Shown here piece by piece: positions 1-8,465 of a stretch of 35,640 nt of DNA. Where the stretch lies: contig CATLBX010000005.1 in the NCBI GenBank assembly GCA_949879855.1, positions 1 through 35,640 on the forward strand, read 5' to 3'. Below the pieces are notes generated by a model that worked only from the letters and a program-made list of their open reading frames with translations, did not search any database and was not told the DNA's origin. The translations under genes and the position numbers were made by a program. The DNA is from an uncultured Coriobacteriia bacterium. GTDB taxonomy: Bacteria > Actinomycetota > Coriobacteriia > Coriobacteriales > QAMH01. The first letter of the stretch is position 1. Every line of letters starts with the position of its first letter.

Positions 1-51
1 CCACTGATACACGTCATCCCTATACAGATTCTTGTTGTATTCAAGCTCCAT
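1..51 (-). CDS. 5' end of an unidentified CDS truncated by the left edge (MELEYNKNLYRDDVYQW...)
   Basis: ATG on the minus strand at 51-49, preceded by GAGGAGG; open to the window edge. Too short to identify. Confidence 0.45.
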   Translation of the reverse strand, partial: MELEYNKNLYRDDVYQW

Positions 52-245
52 GCAAACCCTCCTCAATGAATAGTCTTTCTTGCGGCTCTATACCAATGGG
101 ATCCTGCGAAGGATTGTATGAAAGCGCTCTTCAGAACTCATGATGCGCGGCGCTACGAATCCCGGTAAAAATTGAGCGCCGTGAACAATGCCGAGAAGCG
201 GGAGCAAATTTAGGATGAAGAGGAGGAACGTGGGAAGGAAAGGTC

Positions 246-455
246 ATGTGCTATCAGTGTTCGCAATGCAACCGTTGCGGAAGGTTCTCCTACCGAACGG
301 TCTTACACTGCAAAACTTGCGGCGCTCCCGTACCTTCGGGCAGCAAGAGATGTCCGGAATGCTCGACAGAGACAAACGGAAATCTCAAAGCGGGCCCCCT
401 GGAATTCAATCCCAACGCCGTCGTACGAGAAAGTCGTAGGTCTGGGAGCGACTAG
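246..455 (+). CDS. Small Cys-rich (zinc-ribbon-like) protein, N-terminal CX2CX2CX2C
   Basis: MCYQCSQCNRCG...CKTCGAPVPSGSKRCPEC; GGAAGGAAAGG upstream of ATG; paralogue at 6038-6253 shares the same Cys pattern. Confidence 0.75.
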   Translation: MCYQCSQCNRCGRFSYRTVLHCKTCGAPVPSGSKRCPECSTETNGNLKAGPLEFNPNAVVRESRRSGSD

Positions 456-477
456 ACGCTTCCCTGGAACGAAATTG

Positions 478-511
478 GAGACCCCGCCATCTCAGATGAT
501 GACGGGGTCTC
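478..511. terminator. Probable bidirectional terminator hairpin
   Basis: GAGACCCCGCCATC-TCAGAT-GATGACGGGGTCTC (14-bp arms, one mismatch) between convergent genes; weak T tract. Confidence 0.55.
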
Positions 512-560
512 TTGATGCGCTTCTCGGAATGAGAATGCGCAACGTGTCTAACCTAGAAGA

Positions 561-1802
561 CTAGGCGGTTTCTTCCGCATCACCCGCAGGCTCATCAAGC
601 TTCACGGACGCCGGAGTGTTGTTCGGGAGGAACAGGATGAAGATGCCGGCAAGGGCAACGACGATACCGCCTCCGATCATAAGCGCCAGCGGAGAGCCAC
701 CGGCTACCTGCGTGGCGATAGGAGCAACGACGTACGCCGGGAGCACCCACGCACCAAGATTCTGGAAGCTCGACTGGATGCCGCCCACGGCGCCGAGGTG
801 CTCGGGGTTGACACCGGGTATCAGAGCCGGCAGGGTCTTGCCCAAGGGCAGGATGACGCCCATGAACACGCCCTGGACCGCAACCAGGAACCACGTAAAC
901 GGCCCGAAGGGAACTAGGAACACCAGCACATCGGTTATCGCCATGCACATGGCCGCGGCGAAGAAGATGGGCTTGAGACGCTTGACATAGCCCAGGAAGA
1001 CCGGCATGACCACGCCGCCAACGCCGACGGCGATCATGTTGACCGCCGAAATGGAGCCGGCAATATCGGGACTGCCGGTATACTCGACCATGCCGGCGGT
1101 CAGGAAGTTGTTCTCGATGATGCTTGCGCCAAACACGGCGAACATCACGAACGAGATGATCCACACATACTTGTTCTTCAAGACAACGCCCAGATACTTG
1201 GTCATGGGCTCAGAAGCCTCGCACTCGCCACCGGGATAGGTGCGGCCGAGAGCAATCCAGAGCACGAGACAGGCAACCGTGCAAATGGCACCGATCATAA
1301 AGCCGGTCTGGGGGTCGGACAGAATCGGGCCCACCTTCATGGCAATGGCGCCACCGCCAGCCGTGGCACCGAGAATGTAGATGCCCATGGCGATGGACGT
1401 CCAGCGTCCTGGGAACCAAAGCCTGAAGAGCTTAGCCGAATTGGCGTTGAGCGCCGCAAGGGAAAAGCCCAGGAAGAAGCTCGCAAGAAGCTGGACGGGA
1501 AACACCATGCTGAACGCGCGCATGACAGCGCCGACAGAGGCGATTGCCAAACCAAAAATCATGACAGTGCGAATGGACTTACGGTCAGCCCAGGCACCGC
1601 CGACAATACCAAACAGGAAACCCGTCAGATAGGGCATTGTCGCAATCATCGAAAACTCGGTTACGGTTAGACCAACAGCCGGGCCCATCATGAGATGACC
1701 CATGCCCATCGTGATGAGGATGGCAATCTGCAATCCACAATGCACCAGGAAGGCCAATATCAAGATTACCCATCGATATCCGTATAACTTGGTTTCTGCC
1801 AT
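561..1802 (-). CDS. MFS transporter
   Basis: 12-TM-like hydrophobic profile; start placed at MAETKLYGYRW with GGGAGGA upstream, so the longer ORF start at 1994 is likely spurious. Confidence 0.85.
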   Translation of the reverse strand: MAETKLYGYRWVILILAFLVHCGLQIAILITMGMGHLMMGPAVGLTVTEFSMIATMPYLTGFLFGIVGGAWADRKSIRTVMIFGLAIASVGAVMRAFSMVFPVQLLASFFLGFSLAALNANSAKLFRLWFPGRWTSIAMGIYILGATAGGGAIAMKVGPILSDPQTGFMIGAICTVACLVLWIALGRTYPGGECEASEPMTKYLGVVLKNKYVWIISFVMFAVFGASIIENNFLTAGMVEYTGSPDIAGSISAVNMIAVGVGGVVMPVFLGYVKRLKPIFFAAAMCMAITDVLVFLVPFGPFTWFLVAVQGVFMGVILPLGKTLPALIPGVNPEHLGAVGGIQSSFQNLGAWVLPAYVVAPIATQVAGGSPLALMIGGGIVVALAGIFILFLPNNTPASVKLDEPAGDAEETA

Positions 1803-2064
1803 AGATCCTCCCTCTATGGAAATGAAGCACGACCTCTCCACAGCGAAGATGTCGCGGCACCGACGGTGCTTTCGCCCATTCGCAATTGGCATAACTCCGA
1901 AGCCGCATATAGAGGATCCCGCCGGTATTTCGGATAGAACTCGTCGCGGATGAGACTCTGGCGTGATTATAAAAACTGCCAAATTGCACTTCATTGGTCA
2001 GGGCGAGCAACGAAAGCCCTCTCTTTGAGCAACATGCCAAAAAGCGCGACTCTGATTTCGGGCT

Positions 2065-2079
2065 ATGCAGATTCTGCAT
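2065..2079. promoter_or_regulatory. Putative LysR-type operator 1 (ATGCA-GATTC-TGCAT)
   Basis: Perfect palindrome ATGCAGA-T-TCTGCAT with T-N11-A geometry, upstream of the Mo-enzyme gene. Confidence 0.5.
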
Positions 2080-2087
2080 GGTCTCAG

Positions 2088-2102
2088 ATGCAAGAGATGC
2101 AT
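2088..2102. promoter_or_regulatory. Putative LysR-type operator 2 (ATGCA-AGAGA-TGCAT)
   Basis: Same ATGCA-N5-TGCAT architecture as 2065-2079, centres 23 bp apart. Confidence 0.5.
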
Positions 2103-2189
2103 TTTTATCATCCGGAAAAACCTCGTTACGATGCGCTCAACGCGTGCCAGAGCGCACACCAAGCTTTAGGGAGAAGGAAGGAGCGTCAG

Positions 2190-4481
2190 ATGCAAGAGCA
2201 AGAAGGCTACGAATGGAAAACCGTGACCGATGATGAGACGATTATTCGAACTCACGCTTGGTCACCACCCGGATGCCACCCAGTCGGGTGCGGATTACAA
2301 CTACACGTCAAAGACGGAAAGATAGTGAAGGTGGAGGGCGACCCGACCCACCCCATCACGCGGGGCGCGCTATGCCCCCGTTGCCTTGCCTTGAAGGAGT
2401 TCATCTATCATCCCGATCGCGTCCTGCACCCCATGAAGCGAGCACGAGAGGACCGTGGTAAGGACAAGTGGGAGCAAATCACCTGGGATGAGGCCTATGA
2501 CATCATCGAGGAGAATGCCAAGCGCATCATCAAGGACTATGGCGAAGAGTCCATTATGGTTTTTGGCGGCACCGGTCGTCAGGCCAACACCTATTACCCG
2601 CTAATGGCCTTCATGGTCTTCGGGTCTCCCAATGCCTGCTATGCGCAATCCGGCTGGTCATGCTATGGCCCTCGCGCGACGATTACGGCGCACCTGATGG
2701 GCGGCGGCTATCCCGAAATCGACAATGCCTGCCGCTATCCCGACCGCTACGACCACCCCGGTTGGGAGCCTCCAAAGTACATTCTGCTCTGGGGAAAGGA
2801 GCCCCTCAAGTCCAATCCCGACGGATTCTGGGGCCATTCCGTTATCGACCTGATGAAGCGTGGCACCAAGCTCATCTGCGTCGACCCGCGCGTGCACTGG
2901 CTTGCAACCCGCGCCGAGCAGATAGTGCAGCTGCGCCCCGGTTCTGACACCGCGCTTGCGCTGGCGATGCTGAACCATATCGTCGAAAACGACCTCTATG
3001 ATCACGACTTCGTAGACCGTTGGTGCTATGGATTCGAGGAATTCGCCGAGCGCATGAAACAATACCCGCCCTCGTGGGCAGCTCCCATCTGTGGTGTTCC
3101 CGAGGAGCAAATCATCGACGTTGCCACCAAGTTCGCAACCTTCAAGCACTGCGCTCTCGGTTGGGGTCTTGCCGTGGACCAGAACCCCAACGGCGTCCAG
3201 CTGGCCCAGGCGCTTCTCAGCCTGCTCGCCATCACCGGCAACCTCGACGTTCCCGGTGGATGCACATTGGGCACCCCGATCGCCGGTGACGACGACCCTG
3301 CTCGCGATATGGCCAATTGGGGCTTTGCGGCTGGCGTGCTCAAGCCCGAGGTGTGGGAGAAGCGCTTGGGTGCCAAGGAATACCCCGGCTTTTCGACCAT
3401 CATGAATCAGTGCCATCCCGACTTCACCCTCGCTGCCATGCAGAACGGTGACTACAAGTGCCGTATGGCCTACTTCCATAGCTCCAACGTGGTGTCGGGC
3501 GCCATCGCGGCACAACCGGACAAGTGGTACGAGGCCTTGAAGGATGTCGACTTTGCCGTAGCCCAGGAACCCTTCATGAACCCAACTGCCATGGCCCTCG
3601 CCGACGTGTTCCTTCCCCTCACCACCTTCGCCGAGCACGATGGCCATGTCCAGCCGCACTACGGCCTGAACGCAGCTTTCGAAGCAGCCATCAACAAGGC
3701 CGTGACGGTTGGCGATTGCAAGTGCGATATCGAGATCATGATCGACCTTGGCAAGCGCATGCATCCCGAGTTCTGGAACCAGTTCGATGGCGTTGTCGAT
3801 TATCTCGAGAAGCGCGTCATTCCCAAGGGCATGACCTTCGATGAGTTCCGCAAGGCAGGCGTCATCCAGCCCGAAGAGGTTTACAGGAAGTACGAGAAGG
3901 GCATGCTGCGCCCCGACGGCCAAGTGGGCTTCCTTACCACCACCGGCCGCTTCGAACTGTATTCGCTCGCATTCGAGCTCTTCGGCGAAGATCCGCTCCC
4001 GTACTTCGAGGAGCCGCCCTTCACGCCGCAGAACAAGGACCTCGACCCCAAGATTCTGGAAGAGTATCCGCTCATTTTGACCACGGGCGCACGCACCTAT
4101 GTCTCGTTCCACTCCGAGCACCGTCAGATTCCCTCGTTGAGGGCCATGGTGCCCGACCCTCTCCTGGAAATGAATCCAGTAGATGCCGAGAAGCTGGGCA
4201 TCAAGGACGGCGACTGGGTGCTCATCGAGAACCAGTTCGGCAAGTGCCGCCAGCGCGCGCAGGTCACGCCCACCATCCAACCGGGTGTGGTGCACGCCAT
4301 GCACGCCTGGTGGTATCCCGAGAAGGACCCCGAAGCACCATCACTGTTCGGAGCCTACGATTCGAACATCAACACGCTGCTCCCGAATGGATATATCGGC
4401 AAGCTCGGGTTCGGCGATACCTTCAAGGCGAATCTCTGCAAAGTGACCAAGGACGAAACCAACGAGAAAGAGGAGGCCTAG
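2190..4481 (+). CDS. Molybdopterin (bis-MGD type, DMSO reductase family) oxidoreductase, catechol dehydroxylase/acetylene hydratase-like
   Basis: Start MQEQEGYEWK with AAGGAAGGAG upstream; GCHPVGCG...KVEGDP...LCPRCLAL Fe-S region, SGWSCYGPR candidate Mo-ligand loop, C-terminal molydopterin dinucleotide-binding-like LTTGARTYVSFHSEHRQIPSLR. Confidence 0.88.
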   Translation: MQEQEGYEWKTVTDDETIIRTHAWSPPGCHPVGCGLQLHVKDGKIVKVEGDPTHPITRGALCPRCLALKEFIYHPDRVLHPMKRAREDRGKDKWEQITWDEAYDIIEENAKRIIKDYGEESIMVFGGTGRQANTYYPLMAFMVFGSPNACYAQSGWSCYGPRATITAHLMGGGYPEIDNACRYPDRYDHPGWEPPKYILLWGKEPLKSNPDGFWGHSVIDLMKRGTKLICVDPRVHWLATRAEQIVQLRPGSDTALALAMLNHIVENDLYDHDFVDRWCYGFEEFAERMKQYPPSWAAPICGVPEEQIIDVATKFATFKHCALGWGLAVDQNPNGVQLAQALLSLLAITGNLDVPGGCTLGTPIAGDDDPARDMANWGFAAGVLKPEVWEKRLGAKEYPGFSTIMNQCHPDFTLAAMQNGDYKCRMAYFHSSNVVSGAIAAQPDKWYEALKDVDFAVAQEPFMNPTAMALADVFLPLTTFAEHDGHVQPHYGLNAAFEAAINKAVTVGDCKCDIEIMIDLGKRMHPEFWNQFDGVVDYLEKRVIPKGMTFDEFRKAGVIQPEEVYRKYEKGMLRPDGQVGFLTTTGRFELYSLAFELFGEDPLPYFEEPPFTPQNKDLDPKILEEYPLILTTGARTYVSFHSEHRQIPSLRAMVPDPLLEMNPVDAEKLGIKDGDWVLIENQFGKCRQRAQVTPTIQPGVVHAMHAWWYPEKDPEAPSLFGAYDSNINTLLPNGYIGKLGFGDTFKANLCKVTKDETNEKEEA

Positions 4482-4482
4482 C

Positions 4483-4815
4483 ATGGAGAACTACGCTCTG
4501 TTCGTTGATTACGAGTATTGCTCGGGTTGCAAGTCATGTGAACTCGCGTGCAGGAACGAACATGATTTCAAGCCTGACCAGTGGGGTATCCGCGTCTTGG
4601 AAGATAAGCCCTGGCAGTTGGATGATGGTTCGTGGGAATGGAACTACATCCCGCTACCCACCAAGCTCTGTGATTTCTGCAAGGACAAGATTGCCCGCGG
4701 AGAGGAGCCAAGCTGCGTCATGCATTGCCAGGCAAAGGTAATCGAGTTCGGAACTTACGAAGAGCTCCTTCCGCTCCTGGAAAAGAAACCCATGGGCTAC
4801 ATCGTGCGTCCCTGA
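4483..4815 (+). CDS. Small 4Fe-4S dicluster ferredoxin-like electron transfer protein
   Basis: CSGCKSCELAC and CDFC...CVMHC: eight Cys fitting two 4Fe-4S clusters; starts 1 nt after the upstream stop. Confidence 0.9.
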   Translation: MENYALFVDYEYCSGCKSCELACRNEHDFKPDQWGIRVLEDKPWQLDDGSWEWNYIPLPTKLCDFCKDKIARGEEPSCVMHCQAKVIEFGTYEELLPLLEKKPMGYIVRP

Positions 4816-4835
4816 TCGAAGCCCCTTTTTCTCAA

Positions 4836-4876
4836 CAGTGGCCGGCCGTCTTGCGATGGCTGGCCACTGGCCTTTT
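4836..4876. terminator. Rho-independent terminator
   Basis: CAGTGGCCGGCC-N10-GGCTGGCCACTG followed by GCCTTTTG, between convergent ferredoxin and LysR genes. Confidence 0.7.
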
Positions 4877-4913
4877 GCCAGAGGGACCAGGCAAGGCAAG
4901 CTCGCGAAAGCCC

Positions 4914-5843
4914 CTAGGGCTTTACATGGGCAAGGAGGTAATCGCGAAAGGCGATGACGGCTTTCTTCGTCTCATGTCTTCGCAGAAGCAGACACGTGAC
5001 AAATTCATCATCCACGTCCTCCACTTCCACAAAGGCCATATCGGCACGACCGGCCAGCACTCCATCCCACCGCGCCTGGGGTGGCACGACACACGCCGCT
5101 TTTCCCATCGTCTTCAACGGCATATCGGATATGGACCAAGTCTTTCCGTACACAAACGAAGGAGAGAGGTTTCGAGACGCGAAGAGGTCGCTCACGGCAT
5201 CACGCATGGGATTGAAAACCTTGCCTATCGGCATCGCGATGGCGTACGAAGCAAGATCCTCAAGTCTTGCATGGCCTTTCTGGGCATAGGGCTCATCGGC
5301 ATTCATCCAATAGGCGATACCTTCCCTATACAGGGGAATGAGCTCGATGCCTTCACCTGCGAGACGTGCCCCCTCGTTTTCAAGGCGATCGGCAAACAAG
5401 ACGGTCTGGGCCACATCGAGCGTTTCGTCGACCAGGGCCTCTTCCAAATCATAGCCGCTATAGCGGCGCCACTCCACCTCTACGGAATCGTCCTCTACAC
5501 CAAAATGCCCGATGAGAGAAGATAGGTACGCCGATACATCTGGGTGACCGCCATACTCCTGCAATACGATAACCTGCTGCGTGCGCTGTGATATGGCTGC
5601 ACAACGCTCGACGGCCGCATCATAGGAGCGCACGATATGCTCGGCATCGGAAAGAAACCCCATGCCCGCGGGAGTAAGTCCTGACCTTCGCGTACGATCC
5701 ACGAGGTCGAAGCCAAGAATCCTTTCCATCTCCTGAAGGTGGCGGCTTAGTGTGGATTGGGACATGCTAAGCTTCGCGGCGGCAAGCGACACGTTGAGGA
5801 TACGCGCGTACACCATGAATTCTCTGAGGTACTCTATATGCAC
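4914..5843 (-). CDS. LysR family transcriptional regulator
   Basis: N-terminal HTH MHIEYLREFMVYARILNVSLAAAKLSMSQSTLSRHLQEMERILGFDLVDRTRR. Confidence 0.9.
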   Translation of the reverse strand: MHIEYLREFMVYARILNVSLAAAKLSMSQSTLSRHLQEMERILGFDLVDRTRRSGLTPAGMGFLSDAEHIVRSYDAAVERCAAISQRTQQVIVLQEYGGHPDVSAYLSSLIGHFGVEDDSVEVEWRRYSGYDLEEALVDETLDVAQTVLFADRLENEGARLAGEGIELIPLYREGIAYWMNADEPYAQKGHARLEDLASYAIAMPIGKVFNPMRDAVSDLFASRNLSPSFVYGKTWSISDMPLKTMGKAACVVPPQARWDGVLAGRADMAFVEVEDVDDEFVTCLLLRRHETKKAVIAFRDYLLAHVKP

Positions 5844-6037
5844 GGGCGCTCCCCCATCAAAGGCCCTGAGACGATGGCGATGATTCGCTTCTCTTCCGGC
5901 TCAAGTAAAGGGCAATCGTCTCGTGCTGTAAACATCACCAATGCTCGATTATGGGTTCGTTTTCGAGCAGTCCGTCCATAGACGAGGAGATACCGGGCCC
6001 ATAGAATCCTGTCATTATCCTGATGATGGGAGATGCC

Positions 6038-6253
6038 ATGTGCCTCTTCTGCGTAAACTGCGGGCGTTGTCCTTTGGCAGACCAGATGCAAGCAAGTGGG
6101 CAAAAGTTGTCTCCCACCATACGATGTCCGAATTGCGGATGCAGTGTCCCCCGCGGCAAGAACCGCTGTCCCGAATGCCGCGAACTCGTCTTCGCGCCAC
6201 CTGGCGCATCCTCCAAAGCGATTGGCGTCGACAACAGGGCGGGCGCTGAATAA
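6038..6253 (+). CDS. Small Cys-rich (zinc-ribbon-like) protein, paralogue of 246-455
   Basis: MCLFCVNCGRC...CPNCGCSVPRGKNRCPEC; start chosen by match to the paralogue, GGGAG upstream. Confidence 0.72.
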   Translation: MCLFCVNCGRCPLADQMQASGQKLSPTIRCPNCGCSVPRGKNRCPECRELVFAPPGASSKAIGVDNRAGAE

Positions 6254-6290
6254 ATGGGCTGGTGCCAAGCACCTGTCGCATTTGAGAACC

Positions 6291-6323
6291 AATGAGACAA
6301 TTACCCTGTGTATTTGTCTCATT
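6291..6323. repeat. 33-bp inverted repeat copy 1
   Basis: AATGAGACAATTAC-CCTGT-GTATTTGTCTCATT; near-identical to 8466-8498. Confidence 0.85.
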
Positions 6324-6359
6324 TTGCTAGAATGACGCAGGTTGCAAGGAGGATTTACG

Positions 6360-6881
6360 TTGGCCGCAGCGACAAATGACAACATCACACTCATTGGCAT
6401 GCCCGGCGCCGGCAAGAGCACGCTTGGCGTCGTGCTCGCCAAGAAGCTCGGCTATCGCTTCGTCGACACCGACCTGCTCATCCAGGAAAGCGAGGGCATG
6501 CTGCTCTCGAAGATTCTGGAACAGCGTGGCATCGAGGGCTTCATCGCCTGTGAGAACGAGCTGCTTGCCAACCTGAGCTGTGCGCGTCACGTCATCGCGA
6601 CCGGCGGTTCGGCCGTCTATGGCGGTGATGCCGTCGCCAACTTGCGCGCGCTGGGAACGGTCGTCTTCCTCGACCTGGGCCTCGACGAAATCACGCGTCG
6701 CCTGCAGCCCGATCTGCTCGACCGTGGCGTCGTCATTCATCAGGGAAGCACGCTCGAAGACCTCTATGAGGAGCGTCATCCGCTCTATGCACGCGCCGCC
6801 GACCTCACCGTCAAGCTCGATGGGCTGAGCACGCTCGAATCGGTCGAAAGGCTCACGGCGGAGCTTGCGCCGTACCTATAA
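6360..6881 (+). CDS. aroK: Shikimate kinase
   Basis: ITLIGMPGAGKSTLGVVLAKKLGYRFVDTDLLI...VIATGGSAVYG; TTG start with AAGGAGG. Confidence 0.85.
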   Translation: MAAATNDNITLIGMPGAGKSTLGVVLAKKLGYRFVDTDLLIQESEGMLLSKILEQRGIEGFIACENELLANLSCARHVIATGGSAVYGGDAVANLRALGTVVFLDLGLDEITRRLQPDLLDRGVVIHQGSTLEDLYEERHPLYARAADLTVKLDGLSTLESVERLTAELAPYL

Positions 6882-6900
6882 ACGCAACGAAGGGGATACC

Positions 6901-7458
6901 GTGAAAGATATCAAGCAGATGGTGGTCTGCGTGGGAAACATGCTCATGCTCGACGAGGGCTTTGGCTCGCACATGGCCAAGGTGCTGACCGATTACGACA
7001 CGGCACGCGAGTCCTTCGACGATGCCCACGCCCGGGCGCTTGTCGACACCTTTTGCGAGTACGATGCCCATGATGATGACGAAACCGACGGACGCATCCC
7101 CGTCATGGATGCCGGCACCATGGGCATGAGCCTCATCCCCTACATCCGCGACTTCGACCGCCTTGTCATCGTGGACGCCGTGGATTGTGGGCCGGATGCC
7201 GCGCCTGGCACCTGCTACACCTTCACGCCCGAGGACATGGCTGCCCACAGCATCATGCACTCGCTGCACGACATGCGCATCTCGGACGTGCTCAACAACG
7301 CGCGGCTGGCGGGACACGATTGCGACATCCGCTGCGTGGGTGTGCAGAAGAAGGACATCTGCCCGCGGGACTTCACCATCGACTTGACGCCCGAAGTGAA
7401 GGCCGCCGTGCCCTATGCAGTTGGCGCGGTGCTCGAGCTACTGGAAATCAAGATATAA
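6901..7458 (+). CDS. Hydrogenase maturation protease (HyaD/HycI family)
   Basis: VVCVGNMLMLDEGFGSHMAKVL...LVIVDAVDCGPDAAPGT...HSLHDMRISDVL; GTG start with AAGGGGA upstream. Confidence 0.8.
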   Translation: MKDIKQMVVCVGNMLMLDEGFGSHMAKVLTDYDTARESFDDAHARALVDTFCEYDAHDDDETDGRIPVMDAGTMGMSLIPYIRDFDRLVIVDAVDCGPDAAPGTCYTFTPEDMAAHSIMHSLHDMRISDVLNNARLAGHDCDIRCVGVQKKDICPRDFTIDLTPEVKAAVPYAVGAVLELLEIKI

Positions 7459-7486
7459 AAAGGACCCCGCGGGTGCGGGGTCCTTT
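7459..7486. terminator. Bidirectional intrinsic terminator
   Basis: Perfect AAAGGACCCCGC-GGGT-GCGGGGTCCTTT between convergent genes. Confidence 0.9.
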
Positions 7487-7508
7487 GCTTGCGTACATCT
7501 CTCGCGGC

Positions 7509-7910
7509 TTAGCGCTTGGAGAACTGCGGGCGCTTGCGGGCCTTCTTGAGACCGTACTTCTTGCGCTCGACCATACGCGGATCGCGCGTGAGGAAGCCAG
7601 CCTTCTTGAGCTCGGCGCGGTAATCGCCAGCCTCGAGCAGGGCGCGGGCAATGCCGTGGCGCAGGGCGCCGGCCTGACCCGAGATGCCACCACCGTTGAC
7701 CGTGGCGATGACGTCGAAGTGCTTGACCGTACCCGTCACGGTGAAGGGAGCCGTCGCGAACTCGACGAGCGCCTTGCGGCCGAAGTAGTCCTCGGCGTCA
7801 CGCTTGTTGACGGTGACCTTGCCGGTACCGGGGACGAGGCGGACGCGCGCTATGGCGTTCTTGCGGCGACCGGTGCCATAGTAGATGGCTTCTTTCTTGG
7901 TATCTGCCAT
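7509..7910 (-). CDS. rpsI: 30S ribosomal protein S9
   Basis: [24 protein letters not shown]...[24 protein letters not shown]. Confidence 0.98.
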   Translation of the reverse strand: MADTKKEAIYYGTGRRKNAIARVRLVPGTGKVTVNKRDAEDYFGRKALVEFATAPFTVTGTVKHFDVIATVNGGGISGQAGALRHGIARALLEAGDYRAELKKAGFLTRDPRMVERKKYGLKKARKRPQFSKR

Positions 7911-7913
7911 GGG

Positions 7914-8348
7914 TTATGCCTCCAGGTCGATCTTGCGGGGATTCTGCGCCTGATGCGGATGCTCGGGGCCTGCATAGACCTTGAGCTTCTTGCCCATCTG
8001 GCGTCCGAGCGTGTTCTTGGGGAGCATGCCCTTGACCGCGTGCTCGATGACGCGCTCGGGATGCTTCTCCATTGCCTCCTGGAAGGTCTCCTGACGCACG
8101 CCGCCGGGATAGCCCGTGATGCGGGTGTACACCTTATCGGTGACCTTGGCGCCAGTAACTTTGATCTTGTCGCAGTTGATGACGACGACGAAGTCGCCCG
8201 TATCAACATGCGGCGTGTACGTCGGCTTGTTCTTGCCGCGCAGAATCTGCGCAACGGCAGAGGCAAGACGACCAAGGGTCATGTCGGTCGCATCGACCAG
8301 AAGCCACTCGCGCTGGACTTCGCCGGGCTTCGCATAGTAGGTCTTCAC
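7914..8348 (-). CDS. rplM: 50S ribosomal protein L13
   Basis: [29 protein letters not shown]...; GTG start at 8348 with GGAGGA upstream. Confidence 0.97.
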   Translation of the reverse strand: MKTYYAKPGEVQREWLLVDATDMTLGRLASAVAQILRGKNKPTYTPHVDTGDFVVVINCDKIKVTGAKVTDKVYTRITGYPGGVRQETFQEAMEKHPERVIEHAVKGMLPKNTLGRQMGKKLKVYAGPEHPHQAQNPRKIDLEA

Positions 8349-8421
8349 GTGTGTTCCTCCAACTAAACTACCATGTTGTTCAATCACAGAGTTTCACGGG
8401 GCTCTGAAAGCGAACCCGTTA

Positions 8422-8450
8422 AGGATACTCGTCGCGCGACGCGCGCGCAA
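8422..8450 (-). promoter_or_regulatory. Putative rplM-rpsI promoter
   Basis: Minus strand TTGCGC-N17-TATCCT; spacer contains the 12-bp palindrome CGTCGCGCGACG (8430-8441). Confidence 0.4.
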
Positions 8451-8465
8451 CAACAATTTGCGTTT

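Noticed and set aside
1950-2189. N-terminal extension of the Mo-oxidoreductase ORF
   Set aside because: Contains the palindromic operator-like sites; a good RBS precedes the ATG at 2190 and the family similarity begins there.
2658-4304. 548-aa minus-strand ORF
   Set aside because: Antisense to the Mo-oxidoreductase; composition typical of a shadow frame.
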